From Bacteroidota bacterium (GTDB lineage Bacteria > Bacteroidota > Bacteroidia > Bacteroidales > Bacteroidaceae): DNA of 64,000 nt. The stretch is from positions 1 to 64,000 of the forward strand of contig JAEZKJ010000022.1 in assembly GCA_023415545.1 (NCBI GenBank), given 5' to 3'. Shown here piece after piece: positions 18,835 through 28,145 of the stretch. The notes under the pieces are model-generated. The model saw only the letters and a list, made by a program, of their open reading frames with translations. It ran no database searches and was not told where the DNA came from. The stretch's first letter is position 1, and the number at the start of each line of letters is the position of its first letter. Both the position numbers and the translations under genes were made by a program.

Positions 18835-20194
18835 TATAAGCAATATAACTATTTCTGATATGCCTCTCTCTTGGAGGCATATCAGAATATTATCAGTAGC
18901 ATCTCTAGGTCAGTTTATAGGAACTGCTCTAGCTACATTGATAGGTATTGTTATTCCAATGATTCAATTAGTAATACATCCTGAGCTATCATCAATTGAG
19001 CAAGGTATATTGGCTTGTTGCAGTCTTGTCGGTATAATGGTTAGTTCACCTATAGTAGGAAAGCTAAGTGATGATTATGGTTATCTTTTCTTCTTTCGTC
19101 TATCTCCAACGATTATATTCATAGCTTCATTAATAGCTTTTTTCTTTGGCGATAATCGTATAATCTTAGCTGTCTCATTTTTCTTGATGGGGTGTGGTAT
19201 AGGTGGTGATTATTGTTTGGATTCTGATTACATTTCAGAACTTATGCCTAAAAAGTGGAAACTTTTTATGGTAGGAGTAGCAAAATCTACTGCTGCCTTG
19301 GGAACTATTGTTATTTGTTTTGTCTGTTTCTTCCTTCTTAAAGATTGGAATGATCCTGAGATGTGGAATCGTTTGATGCTCCTCATGGCAATAATATCAC
19401 TTATAATGATTTTAGTTCGTATACCTTTTAGTGAGAGCCCAAAATGGTTATTACTTAAAGGTGAGAAACAAAAAGCGCTTAAAGCTGTACATTATTTCCT
19501 TGGTGATAATGTACAACTAGATGATGATGATAAAGTTGAAAATGTTGATGTTGAACGTGTTTCATGGAAATACATGTTTAAAGGAGAAAATCTTAAAAAG
19601 GTAATATTCAGTGGAGTACCATGGGCTTGTGAAGGTTTTGGAGTGTATGGTATAGGAACTTTTATGCCAATACTTTTACTCTCCTTGGGAATACATCCTG
19701 AATCAGCTGGGAAGTACGAACAAATAATTTGGTCCGTAGAGCGATCAGGTTATGTAAATATATTCGTCCTTTTAGGATTTGTTATTGGACTATTATTAGT
19801 AAGAAAATTCAATCATGTTAAGACTCAAACTATGGGATTTATTTTCTCGGCATTGGGTATTTTAATAATGATTATAGCCTACAACAACCATCTTGCTGCT
19901 TGGATTGCACTTGGAGGTTTTATGATGTTTGAGTTGTTCTTAAATCTTGGCCCACATTTATTAACCTTTATATTACCTCCTCAGATTTATGAAATTAAAG
20001 ATCGAAGTACTGGTACAGGTATTGCAGATGCATTTGGTAAACTAGGTGCAGTAATAGGTGTTCTCGCTGTTCCTATTTTACTTCATTATGGAGGTGCAGA
20101 TACTGTATTAATCACTACAATGATAATTACACTTATAGGTGGAATAGTTACATACTACTATGGTAAGGATATTCTGCCTTGGGATAAAAAATAA
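18824..20194 (+). CDS. MFS transporter within the urease operon
   Basis: Twelve-helix major facilitator of 456 residues, of the metabolite:H+ symporter/sugar-porter-like branch. Seen are the loop 2-3 motif VGKLSDDYGYLFFF, a GCGIGGDY stretch in helix 4, and ESPKWLLLKGEKQKALKAV after helix 6, which is a typical signature of this branch. Residues 215-245 form a charged cytosolic loop rich in Asp. It overlaps the urea transporter gene by 11 bases, so it is firmly part of the operon. The substrate is not known: an organic nitrogen compound, a carboxylate or an ammonia-related exchange are guesses only. Confidence 0.85.
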   Translation: MINSISNITISDMPLSWRHIRILSVASLGQFIGTALATLIGIVIPMIQLVIHPELSSIEQGILACCSLVGIMVSSPIVGKLSDDYGYLFFFRLSPTIIFIASLIAFFFGDNRIILAVSFFLMGCGIGGDYCLDSDYISELMPKKWKLFMVGVAKSTAALGTIVICFVCFFLLKDWNDPEMWNRLMLLMAIISLIMILVRIPFSESPKWLLLKGEKQKALKAVHYFLGDNVQLDDDDKVENVDVERVSWKYMFKGENLKKVIFSGVPWACEGFGVYGIGTFMPILLLSLGIHPESAGKYEQIIWSVERSGYVNIFVLLGFVIGLLLVRKFNHVKTQTMGFIFSALGILIMIIAYNNHLAAWIALGGFMMFELFLNLGPHLLTFILPPQIYEIKDRSTGTGIADAFGKLGAVIGVLAVPILLHYGGADTVLITTMIITLIGGIVTYYYGKDILPWDKK

Positions 20195-20218
20195 TGTATC
20201 ATATAAAATAATAAAATT

Positions 20219-21196
20219 ATGCATGTTTCCGATGCTTTGATATCTCCTCAAGTTGCAGGAGTTACTGCATTAATATCGTGTGCAGCACTTTTTGTTGCCG
20301 TAAGACAAATCAAAAAGGACAATGATGACAAAATAATTCCTATAATGGGTGTTACAGGAGCTTTTATTTTTGCTGCTCAGATGATAAACTTTTCTATTCC
20401 GGGAACCGGATCTAGTGGCCATATAGTTGGAGGAATTTTACTCTCTACATTACTTGGTCCATGGGCTGCATTGATAACATTAACCTCTGTATTAGTAATA
20501 CAATGTTTAGTTTTTGCTGATGGTGGACTTATGGCATTAGGCAGTAATGTATTGAATATGGCTGTTATATCGTGTCTTATTTTTTATCCATTTGTATATA
20601 AACCTCTAATTAAGTATCCTGCTTCTTTTATTCATATTATGCTTGTATCAATTCTTGCATGTACTCTTTCACTTGAGGCAGGGGCTATTTTTGTAGTATT
20701 TGAAACTGAATTATCGGGAATTACAGCTCTTCCTTTTGATAAATTTCTTCTTTTTATGATGCCAATTCATATTCTTATTGGCGTATGTGAAGGTATAGCA
20801 ACAGGAGCAGCAATATATTTTGTTCAAAAAAACAGGCCACAATTACTCATTGGAGTTCGTGAAAAGAGTAGTAAAAGTGATGGTTTAGGTTTAAAAATAA
20901 CAGCTGTAATCTTTTCTCTTGCACTTTTAATCGGTGTACTTTTTAATTGGATAGCTTCTTCTGATCCTGATGGATTGGAGTGGTCAATATTGAAAGTCAC
21001 TGGAGGCAGTGAGGTTGCTAATAGCTCAAATAAAGGAGCTTTATTTGATAAGATACAACAGTCAACAGCAGTTATTCCTGATTATGAAAACTATTTTTCA
21101 GGCATTATAGGAGTTGTTTTGGTTGTAGTTGTAGTATGGGTAATAGCTACTTTTTTGCAACGAAGAAATAAGAGTGTAACTAAAGAAAATGAATAA
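20219..21196 (+). CDS. ECF nickel transporter substrate-binding component, NikMN (CbiMN-type) fusion
   Basis: Membrane protein of 325 residues joining the M and N components of a group-I nickel/cobalt energy-coupling-factor importer. The N-terminus MHVSDALISP keeps Met1-His2, whose N-terminal amino groups and His bind the metal in NikM/CbiM. The M part ends about residue 205; then a CbiN/NikN-like part follows with helix 225-244, the family motif SDPDGLEWSILKVTGG and a last helix about 290-312. Location after the urease genes points to nickel rather than cobalt. It overlaps nikQ by eight bases. Confidence 0.88.
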   Translation: MHVSDALISPQVAGVTALISCAALFVAVRQIKKDNDDKIIPIMGVTGAFIFAAQMINFSIPGTGSSGHIVGGILLSTLLGPWAALITLTSVLVIQCLVFADGGLMALGSNVLNMAVISCLIFYPFVYKPLIKYPASFIHIMLVSILACTLSLEAGAIFVVFETELSGITALPFDKFLLFMMPIHILIGVCEGIATGAAIYFVQKNRPQLLIGVREKSSKSDGLGLKITAVIFSLALLIGVLFNWIASSDPDGLEWSILKVTGGSEVANSSNKGALFDKIQQSTAVIPDYENYFSGIIGVVLVVVVVWVIATFLQRRNKSVTKENE

Positions 21197-21974
21197 ATTA
21201 GAAAAAGTTCTATATGAGTTGAATAGTATTGAGGGTGGGGTAAGTTCAAAATGTATTATCGACCTTCGTGCTCAACTAATATCCACGCTTTTTTTCCTTG
21301 TAGCAATGTTATCTTTGCCTATTTTAGATATAAATTCACTTATCTTATTTATTATATTCCCAATTATAGAGTGCTCATATAGCTCGATTTCATATGTAAA
21401 GATAATCAAGCGCTCAACAATAGTTATACCTTTTGTTTTTCTTATTGGAATATTCAATCCAATATTTGATCAAAAAGTAGTTCTTAAAATATTTGATATA
21501 AATATAACAGCCGGATGGATATCTTTTATCTCAATAATATTTAGAGCTATGCTATCTACGCAAGTGGTTTTGATATTGATATATAGATCAGGCTTTAATA
21601 ATATTTGTCACTCCTTTCAACATTTGGGAGTACCCTCAATATTTACCAATCAGCTAATGTTCGCATATCATTATATCTTTATTATGGTTCAAGAAGCATT
21701 ATCCATGCAGCGTGCAAGAAAAGCTAGAGGTTATGGTAATAATAACTACTCATTTAAAATGTGGGGTGTTATAGTAGGGCAACTGCTGCTAAGAACAATG
21801 GATAGAGCATCGATGATACATAAAGCAATGCTATCAAGAGGCTTTTCCGGACATATTGAGACGAAAAATATTATGAAATGGGGAATCAATGATAACATAT
21901 ACTTGACTTCATGGCTCTTTGTTTTTATAATACTGCGATTTGTAAATATACCATCACTTTTTTCGAATATTTAA
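21189..21974 (+). CDS. ECF nickel transporter transmembrane component NikQ (CbiQ-like)
   Basis: T component of the ECF importer, 261 residues, with about five to six helices. The coupling-helix motifs carrying Ala-Arg-Gly are present as MQRARKARGYG and, later, KAMLSRGFSGH, which touch the ATPase. It overlaps nikMN by eight bases and is followed by the ATPase after eight bases, so the whole transporter is translated as a set. Confidence 0.9.
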   Translation: MNKLEKVLYELNSIEGGVSSKCIIDLRAQLISTLFFLVAMLSLPILDINSLILFIIFPIIECSYSSISYVKIIKRSTIVIPFVFLIGIFNPIFDQKVVLKIFDINITAGWISFISIIFRAMLSTQVVLILIYRSGFNNICHSFQHLGVPSIFTNQLMFAYHYIFIMVQEALSMQRARKARGYGNNNYSFKMWGVIVGQLLLRTMDRASMIHKAMLSRGFSGHIETKNIMKWGINDNIYLTSWLFVFIILRFVNIPSLFSNI

Positions 21975-21982
21975 ATTAAACT

Positions 21983-22732
21983 ATGAGTCATCATTTTATA
22001 CAATTTAAAGATGTTCATTACAGATACCCTGGGGGACATGAAGCCTTACGTGGGGTGAATTTATATATAACTCATGGTGAAAAGGTAGCTATTGTTGGAG
22101 CTAATGGAGCCGGCAAGTCGACCTTAGCACTTCATTGTAATGGAATTTTAATCCCAACAAGTGGTGAAGTAAATATTGGTGGTGTAATAGTAAGTAAGCA
22201 AACTCTTCCAATGATTAGGATGAGTGTAGGTTATGTTTTTCAGAATCCTGACGATCAATTATTTATGCCAACTGTTGAAGAAGATGTCGCCTTTGGACCT
22301 AGGAACATGCATTTAAGTGAGCATGAGGTAGAGGAGAGGGTAAATAGTGCACTTGCTGCAGTGGGAGAATTAAAGAAGAAGAATATTTCTCCTACACGTC
22401 TTTCTGGGGGAGAAAAACAACGTGTTGCTATAGCTACAGTTTTATCGATGACTCCTAATATTTTGGTCCTAGATGAACCTACTTCTAATCTCGACCCAAA
22501 AGCCCGTAATCAACTTATTGAATTAATATCTAGCTTCGAACATACATCAGTTGTTATTACTCATGATTTGGATATGGCTTGGACTCTTTGCAAAAGGACA
22601 ATAATTTTAAAAGATGGAGAAGTTTTTGCTGATGGCCCTACTCATGAATTATTTTTGAACAAAGAATTAATTGAACAAGCTGGACTCGTTCAACCTTACC
22701 AAGCATTATTTCGAGAGTTAAGAAACTTTTAA
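21983..22732 (+). CDS. ECF nickel transporter ATP-binding protein NikO (CbiO-like)
   Basis: ABC ATPase of 249 residues that energises the nickel ECF importer. Walker A GANGAGKST, Q-loop VFQNPDDQLFMPTVEEDVAFGP (Gln in FQNPDDQ, typical of ECF ATPases), signature LSGGEKQRVAIA, Walker B ILVLDEPTSNLDP and the switch His in VVITHDLDM are all present. It is a single ATPase, probably a homodimer. Last gene of the urease operon; no classical terminator follows, but a degenerate tandem repeat does. Confidence 0.93.
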   Translation: MSHHFIQFKDVHYRYPGGHEALRGVNLYITHGEKVAIVGANGAGKSTLALHCNGILIPTSGEVNIGGVIVSKQTLPMIRMSVGYVFQNPDDQLFMPTVEEDVAFGPRNMHLSEHEVEERVNSALAAVGELKKKNISPTRLSGGEKQRVAIATVLSMTPNILVLDEPTSNLDPKARNQLIELISSFEHTSVVITHDLDMAWTLCKRTIILKDGEVFADGPTHELFLNKELIEQAGLVQPYQALFRELRNF

Positions 22733-22744
22733 TGAATTGAATAC

Positions 22745-22880
22745 AATTTGAAGAGGTAGACAGCATTAATCAAGGCAAGTACAATTTAAATCGTCAAACA
22801 CTAATAAAAGAGACACACATTATTTTAAGAGACAAACATAAATTAAACGGGTCAAGCACGATTTGAAGAGTTCAAATAAT
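22745..22880 (+). repeat. Degenerate tandem repeat of 18-20 bp, about seven copies
   Basis: Seven adjacent units can be laid out at 22745-22764, 22765-22782, 22783-22802, 22803-22821, 22822-22840, 22841-22860 and 22861-22880. They share a pattern of AATTtaAA, then a GAGnCAAAC-like core, then a short A/C/T end; the best units are AATAAAAGAGACACACATT and ATTTTAAGAGACAAACATA. Copies are strongly diverged. No open frame of note crosses it. It fills the gap between nikO and the alaS promoter. Confidence 0.5.
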
Positions 22881-22969
22881 AGATTAATAATCAACATAAT
22901 TAAAATGTTTTAATTATCCAAAAGTCAATATTTTAGGGATATTATATAACTTAAAATGATAAAACAGAT

Positions 22970-22977
22970 TATCTTTG
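22970..22977 (+). promoter_or_regulatory. -7 promoter box for alaS
   Basis: TATCTTTG, a full TAnnTTTG match, 45 bp before ATG 23022. It lies inside the open frame extension beginning at 22956 and so argues against that start. Confidence 0.6.
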
Positions 22978-23021
22978 CACATTATTTGGAAAAATATAAT
23001 CAAAAAATATATAAAAGCGAC

Positions 23022-25640
23022 ATGATGACAGCTAAAGAAATCAGGGATTCCTTCAAAAGCTTTTTTGAATCAAAAGGACATCAAATTGTTCCTTCCGCTC
23101 CCATGGTCATTAAAGATGACCCAACATTAATGTTTACAAATGCAGGTATGAACCAGTTTAAAGATATTATTCTTGGTAACCATCCTGCCAAATATAAAAG
23201 AGTTGCCGATTCACAGAAGTGTCTTCGTGTAAGTGGCAAACACAATGACCTTGAAGAAGTAGGTCACGACACATATCATCATACAATGTTCGAAATGCTT
23301 GGAAACTGGTCTTTCGGAGATTATTTTAAGAAAGAGGCTATCGAATGGGCTTGGGAATATCTAGTTGATGTTCTTAAACTAAACCCAGAGAACCTTTATG
23401 CAACAGTATTTGAGGGTAGCCAAGAAGAGGGCCTTGAACGTGATAATGAGGCTGCTGCAATTTGGGAAAAGTTCCTTCCTAAAGATCATATCATTAACGG
23501 AAATAAAAAAGATAACTTCTGGGAAATGGGTGATACAGGTCCTTGTGGCCCTTGCTCAGAGATTCATATTGACCTTCGTCCTGCCGAAGAACGTGCTAAA
23601 GTAAGTGGTCGTGATCTTGTTAACCACGATCATCCACAGGTTATCGAAATATGGAATCTTGTATTCATGCAGTTCAATCGCAAAGCTGATGGCTCTTTAG
23701 AGGGACTTCCTGCTAAGGTTATCGATACAGGTATGGGATTCGAGAGACTATGTATGGCTATGCAAGGAAAAACATCAAACTATGATACTGATGTGTTCCA
23801 ACCAATGTTGAAAGCTATAGCTACTATGGCAGGTACAACATATGGTAAGGATAAACAGGCTGATATTGCAATGCGTGTTATTGCTGACCATATCCGTACT
23901 ATCGCTTTCTCTATCACTGATGGACAATTGCCAAGCAATGCTAAAGCTGGTTATGTAATTCGTCGTATCCTTCGTCGTGCTGTTCGTTATGGATATACTT
24001 TCCTTAATCAGAAACAGGCATTTATGTACAAACTCATCCCTGTATTAATCGACAATATGGGTGATGCTTATCCTGAATTGAAGGCACAGCAAGAACTTAT
24101 AGGAAAAGTAATCAAAGAGGAGGAGGAATCATTCCTTCGTACACTTGAAACAGGTATCCGTCTTCTTGACAAAACAATGGAAGATGCAAAGAAAGCCGGT
24201 AAAACAGAAATCAGTGGAACAGATGCATTCACGCTTTACGATACATTTGGTTTCCCATTAGACCTTACTGAACTTATTCTTCGTGAGAACGGAATGACTG
24301 TAAACGAGAAGGAGTTTGATGCTGAAATGCAGAAACAAAAAGAGCGTGCGCGTAATGCTGCAGCCGTTGAAACTGGTGACTGGATTACAGTTAATGAAGG
24401 TGAAACAGAGTTTGTAGGATACGATTACACTGAGTACGAAACAAGCATCCTTCGTTATAGAATGGTAAAACAGAAAAATCAAACTCTATATCAAATTGTA
24501 CTAAGCAAAACTCCTTTCTATGCTGAAAGTGGTGGTCAAGTTGGTGATACAGGTGTTATAGTAAGCGAGTTTGAAACTATCGATATTATTGATACTAAAA
24601 AGGAGAATAATCTACCTATACATATCGCTAAAAAACTTCCTGAGCATCTTGATGCTCCTATGATGGCATGTGTAGATACCGATAAACGTGCTGCTTGTGC
24701 TGCTAACCACTCATGTACTCACCTTATTGATGAGGCTTTGCGTGAAGTGTTGGGTACACATGTTGAACAAAAAGGATCGTTAGTAACACCTGATTCATTG
24801 AGATTTGACTTCTCTCACTTCCAGAAAGTAACTGATGAAGAGATTCGTCAAGTTGAGCATATTGTTAATGCTAAGATTAGAGAAAATATTCCTTTAACTG
24901 AACACCGAAATATCCCTATTGAAGCGGCAAAAGAGCTTGGTGCTATTGCACTTTTTGGTGAAAAATATGGTGATGAGGTTAGAGTAATCCAATTCGATAG
25001 CTCTATTGAGTTTTGTGGTGGTACTCACGTATCGGCAACAGGTAAGATTGGTATGGTGAAAATTATCTCTGAAAGTTCTGTTGCTGCAGGTGTTCGTCGT
25101 ATAGAGGCTATTACCGGTGAGAAAGTTGAAGAGATGATTGATGCTGTTCAAGATACATTGGCTGGTATTAAAGCCCTTTTCAATAATGCACCAGATTTGA
25201 ACAATGCAATAAGAAAATATATCGATGAAAATGCCGGTCTTAAAAAGCAGGTAGAGGAGTTTATGAAAGAGAAAGCTTCTCAACTAAAAGCAAAACTTAT
25301 CGAGAATATTCGTGAGATCAACGGCGTTAAAGTTATTAAAGGTGTTGTTCCAATGCCTGCTGATGTAGTTAAAGACATTGCTTTCCAACTTAAAGGCGAG
25401 ATTACTGAAAATCTACTTGTTGTTATTGGTAGTGTTGAGGCTAACAAACCTCTTCTTACTGTAATGATAAGTGATGATTTGGTTAAGAGCGGTAAGAATG
25501 CCGGTAAAATAGTTCGTGAAGCTGCTAAACTTATCCAAGGTGGCGGTGGTGGCCAACCTCATTTCGCTACTGCAGGTGGTAAGAATGTTGATGGACTAAA
25601 AGCTGCAGTCGATAAAGTTATTGAATTAGCTGAGTTGTAA
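23022..25640 (+). CDS. alaS: Alanine--tRNA ligase
   Basis: Class II aminoacyl-tRNA synthetase, 872 residues from ATG 23022. The catalytic domain begins [20 protein letters not shown] and has motif 2 with [20 protein letters not shown]; the editing domain shows the zinc ligands in AANHSCTHL and [13 protein letters not shown]; a C-Ala domain ends with [14 protein letters not shown]. Both Met codons at 23022 and 23025 are possible starts; related proteins begin with Met-Leu-Thr-Ala, which favours 23022. The 22-codon extension to 22956 is rejected because the promoter box lies within it. Confidence 0.98.
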   Translation: MMTAKEIRDSFKSFFESKGHQIVPSAPMVIKDDPTLMFTNAGMNQFKDIILGNHPAKYKRVADSQKCLRVSGKHNDLEEVGHDTYHHTMFEMLGNWSFGDYFKKEAIEWAWEYLVDVLKLNPENLYATVFEGSQEEGLERDNEAAAIWEKFLPKDHIINGNKKDNFWEMGDTGPCGPCSEIHIDLRPAEERAKVSGRDLVNHDHPQVIEIWNLVFMQFNRKADGSLEGLPAKVIDTGMGFERLCMAMQGKTSNYDTDVFQPMLKAIATMAGTTYGKDKQADIAMRVIADHIRTIAFSITDGQLPSNAKAGYVIRRILRRAVRYGYTFLNQKQAFMYKLIPVLIDNMGDAYPELKAQQELIGKVIKEEEESFLRTLETGIRLLDKTMEDAKKAGKTEISGTDAFTLYDTFGFPLDLTELILRENGMTVNEKEFDAEMQKQKERARNAAAVETGDWITVNEGETEFVGYDYTEYETSILRYRMVKQKNQTLYQIVLSKTPFYAESGGQVGDTGVIVSEFETIDIIDTKKENNLPIHIAKKLPEHLDAPMMACVDTDKRAACAANHSCTHLIDEALREVLGTHVEQKGSLVTPDSLRFDFSHFQKVTDEEIRQVEHIVNAKIRENIPLTEHRNIPIEAAKELGAIALFGEKYGDEVRVIQFDSSIEFCGGTHVSATGKIGMVKIISESSVAAGVRRIEAITGEKVEEMIDAVQDTLAGIKALFNNAPDLNNAIRKYIDENAGLKKQVEEFMKEKASQLKAKLIENIREINGVKVIKGVVPMPADVVKDIAFQLKGEITENLLVVIGSVEANKPLLTVMISDDLVKSGKNAGKIVREAAKLIQGGGGGQPHFATAGGKNVDGLKAAVDKVIELAEL

Positions 25641-25720
25641 TAACAAGTCAACAAGTTAAAAAAATATTAGGTCATCTAACAGTGACTATAAGCCCTAAAG
25701 GCAAAAATGATATAAAGAGA

Positions 25721-25796
25721 CTGACTCGTAAGTCACTTTTTAAACTAAATATCCCTGCTAGAATGTAATTCCGGCAGGGATTTTTTCTTGTTATTA
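25721..25796 (+). repeat. Dispersed hairpin element, copy A
   Basis: About 75 bp that recurs in inverted orientation at 53641-53714. Shared blocks in order are CTGACTC, AAGT, ACTTTTTAAAC, ATATCCCTGCTAGA, GCAGGGAT and CTTGTTA, with short unmatched bases between them. In this copy the hairpin is followed by six T residues and acts as a terminator for alaS. No coding potential. Similar order of blocks over the whole length rules out a simple chance terminator match. Confidence 0.65.
25751..25787 (+). terminator. Rho-independent terminator after alaS
   Basis: ATCCCTGC (25751-25758) pairs with GCAGGGAT (25774-25781), followed by TTTTTTC. It ends the alaS transcript; on the other strand it has no T-run for the convergent helicase gene. 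It is the hairpin of dispersed element copy A. The rest of the 302-bp gap to the next gene holds nothing else recognisable. Confidence 0.75.
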
Positions 25797-25942
25797 TGGC
25801 TTTTTACTCAGACTCTTTTGTTTTGTCAAGTAAGTACAAAACCATGACAAAAGTGAATTATTAAAGTATATGAATGTGTTGAAGGCGGGATATACACATT
25901 TGTATTTTATAAATAAATTAAAGTTTTTAAAAGTAGACTTGG

Positions 25943-27361
25943 CTATTCTATCTGTTCTTTTGGCCAATTTACTAAATATATAGTTTTTGTAGCACGAGTT
26001 AAAGCAGTGTATAGCCATCTAAAATAGTCGGGATTAAGATATTCATCACTAATATATCCTTGATCTATAAATACATTCTCCCACTGCCCACCTTGCGCTT
26101 TATGTCCTGTTATGGCATATGCATATTTTACTTGCAAGGCATTATAATATACATCCTCTTTCATCTTCTTCATCTTCTCTTTCTTAGTTTTGACATCAGT
26201 GTAATCTTCGAGAACAGAATAGAAAAGTTTATCATTCATCTCTTTAGGTAGAGCAGGAGTATCCGAATTTAAAGTATCAAGTAGTACTTTAGCTTCGATT
26301 TCAATATCATCATAATCATGGAAGGAGAGAAGAACTTGAGCAAATCTGAATCCATGTATCTCCTCATTTTTGCGTATTCTTTTTACTATTGCTGTATCTC
26401 CGTTAGCAATGAAATCTATCTCTTTACAATCATTACACCAATAATAGTTGTTCTTAGCTATCATAAGCATATCACCACTTGTCAACTCCTCCTCACGGTA
26501 AAAGATGGTATTTCTGATTCCACGATTATAAATGTTTGCTCTTTTATTTGAACGGCAAATAATTATAGTCTCTTCAACTCCCGAACTGCTATACGATTGA
26601 CTTATTGCCTCTATTAATTCACTTCCATTAATTTTTATTATATCAGGGAAAGAATCTATTTTAAGTTTAGGAAGAATGTCGTAACTCTCGCTTTTTATAA
26701 TATTTCTAAGATTTGTTGCGTTATATAATATCCCCGACTCATAAAGTTGCCTAACTACATCGGTTAAGTCAATCTCAGCAACATCAATACCATATCCTTT
26801 AATAAAATCGGCTGATAGTGAAGGACTCTCTTCTTCACCCACAGGAGGTAACTGGGCAGTATCACCAATAAGCATTAATTTGCATCCTTTATCATTGTAC
26901 ACAAACTGTATCATATCATCAAGAAGTCGACCACTACCAAAAACGCTTCCCGATATGCCCTCGTTTGCAATCATAGAACATTCATCAACAATAAATAGAG
27001 TATTTGAATGTAAATTATCATTAAGAGTAAAGTTGTCTAACTCTCCGGAAAAAGACTTTTGTCTATATATTTTTTTATGAATAGTATATGCGGTGTGGTT
27101 GGAGTAGTTGGACAACACTTTAGCTGCTCTTCCTGTGGGAGCTAAAAGTATACACTTAATATCTAAAGAATCTAAAGTTTTTACTAATGCAGCCATAAGT
27201 GATGTTTTTCCAGTTCCGGCATATCCTCTTAATATAAAAGCAGATTTATCACTCTTAGAATTTAAAAAATTGGCAATCATTTCAATTGCTTTTTCTTGTT
27301 CTAGAGTTGTTTTGTATGGAAAATTTCTCTTAATTTGCTGTGTTAAATAATTATTAATCAT
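25943..27361 (-). CDS. RecD-like/Dda-type SF1 helicase
   Basis: ATP-dependent DNA helicase of 472 residues, superfamily 1B. Walker A GYAGTGKT at 46-53 preceded by the Q-motif region (TTLEQEKAIEMI); motif Ia LAPTGRAAKVL; motif II with Asp-Glu in FIVDECSMI; motif III LMLIGDTAQLPPVG; C-terminal UvrD_C_2 domain with YAYAITGHKAQGGQWENVFI and the arginine motif WLYTALTRATKTIYLV. It lacks the long N-terminal region of RecD2 and belongs to the short family widespread in Bacteroidetes. It is alone on this strand; a role in DNA repair or replication restart is inferred from the family only. Confidence 0.9.
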   Translation of the reverse strand: MINNYLTQQIKRNFPYKTTLEQEKAIEMIANFLNSKSDKSAFILRGYAGTGKTSLMAALVKTLDSLDIKCILLAPTGRAAKVLSNYSNHTAYTIHKKIYRQKSFSGELDNFTLNDNLHSNTLFIVDECSMIANEGISGSVFGSGRLLDDMIQFVYNDKGCKLMLIGDTAQLPPVGEEESPSLSADFIKGYGIDVAEIDLTDVVRQLYESGILYNATNLRNIIKSESYDILPKLKIDSFPDIIKINGSELIEAISQSYSSSGVEETIIICRSNKRANIYNRGIRNTIFYREEELTSGDMLMIAKNNYYWCNDCKEIDFIANGDTAIVKRIRKNEEIHGFRFAQVLLSFHDYDDIEIEAKVLLDTLNSDTPALPKEMNDKLFYSVLEDYTDVKTKKEKMKKMKEDVYYNALQVKYAYAITGHKAQGGQWENVFIDQGYISDEYLNPDYFRWLYTALTRATKTIYLVNWPKEQIE

Positions 27362-27413
27362 AAATGTGAAATAAAAAGTAAGATAATAAGTATATTATTA
27401 TACATATTTATTT

Positions 27414-27421
27414 TATTTTTG
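27414..27421 (+). promoter_or_regulatory. -7 promoter box for the 27458-29506 operon
   Basis: TATTTTTG, 36 bp before ATG 27458. It overlaps the first codon of the longer open frame (GTG at about 27419), supporting the later start. Confidence 0.5.
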
Positions 27422-27457
27422 TGGTACGAATATAAACTAAAAAAACACATATTTATC

Positions 27458-28144
27458 ATGAGAACAGTTATTAAAATTGTACTAGCTGCTTGTATTGTAG
27501 GTCTTATCTATATTTGCTATGGAAGTATCATGGGACCAATCGATTTTGAAGCAACAAGAAAAGCAAGAGAGAAAGCTATTATTGCACGCTTAATTGATAT
27601 TCGTAAAGCTCAAATAGAGTTTCGTAATCTTCACGGAGGAAGCTATACAGCAAGTTTCGATACTTTGATTCATTTCGTTAAGACTGCAAAATTACCATTC
27701 GTATTGAAAGAAGGTATTTTGACAGATGCTCAACTTGAAGCAGGTATGACAGAAAGAAAAGCTATGGCTCTTATCAATAAGGCTAAAAAAACAGGAAATT
27801 GGTCAGAAGTTCAAAAAGCTGGTTTACAAGATTTCAAACGTGACACAATGTGGGTTGCAGTTATGGATACTATCTTCTCAAATGGTTTCCAAGCTGATTC
27901 ATTAAGATTTATCCCATTTGGTAATGGTGCTCAATTTGAAATGGCTGTACGTAATGATACAACAAAATCAGGTGCTCCACTTCATCTATTCCAAGCACAA
28001 GCTGGTTATGATACATATCTACAAGGCATCAATCCACAAGAGTTGGCTAACTTGAAAGATGTTCAAACTAAGTTAGGTAAATATCTTGGTTTGCGAGTTG
28101 GTGATATTGAACAACCAAACAACAACGCAGGTAACTGGGAATAA
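27458..28144 (+). CDS. Conserved Bacteroidetes membrane-anchored protein of unknown function
   Basis: 228 residues. An N-terminal hydrophobic helix (about 4-24) is followed by a region resembling type II pseudopilins in layout (ARLIDIRKAQIEFRNLHGGSYTASFDTLI, about 42-70), then a mixed alpha/beta body ending in an Asn-rich tail. No catalytic motif is seen. The pseudopilin-like part (short residue runs after a helix, about residues 40-65) is an observation, not a family assignment. The 27419 start is rejected because of the promoter there. It is one base upstream of the next gene, in an operon with DUF3822 and rsmD. Confidence 0.75.
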   Translation: MRTVIKIVLAACIVGLIYICYGSIMGPIDFEATRKAREKAIIARLIDIRKAQIEFRNLHGGSYTASFDTLIHFVKTAKLPFVLKEGILTDAQLEAGMTERKAMALINKAKKTGNWSEVQKAGLQDFKRDTMWVAVMDTIFSNGFQADSLRFIPFGNGAQFEMAVRNDTTKSGAPLHLFQAQAGYDTYLQGINPQELANLKDVQTKLGKYLGLRVGDIEQPNNNAGNWE

Positions 28145-28145
28145 T

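Noticed and set aside
18824..20194. Nickel or urea permease role for the MFS gene
   Set aside because: It has no features of NicO/NiCoT-type nickel permeases or UT/UreI-type urea channels, and both functions are already encoded by neighbours.
22745..22880. CRISPR array
   Set aside because: Units are adjacent with no unique spacers, are too short and too diverged, and no cas gene is nearby.
22956..23021. Longer N-terminus for alanyl-tRNA synthetase
   Set aside because: The promoter -7 box at 22970-22977 lies inside it and the residues do not match the conserved family start.
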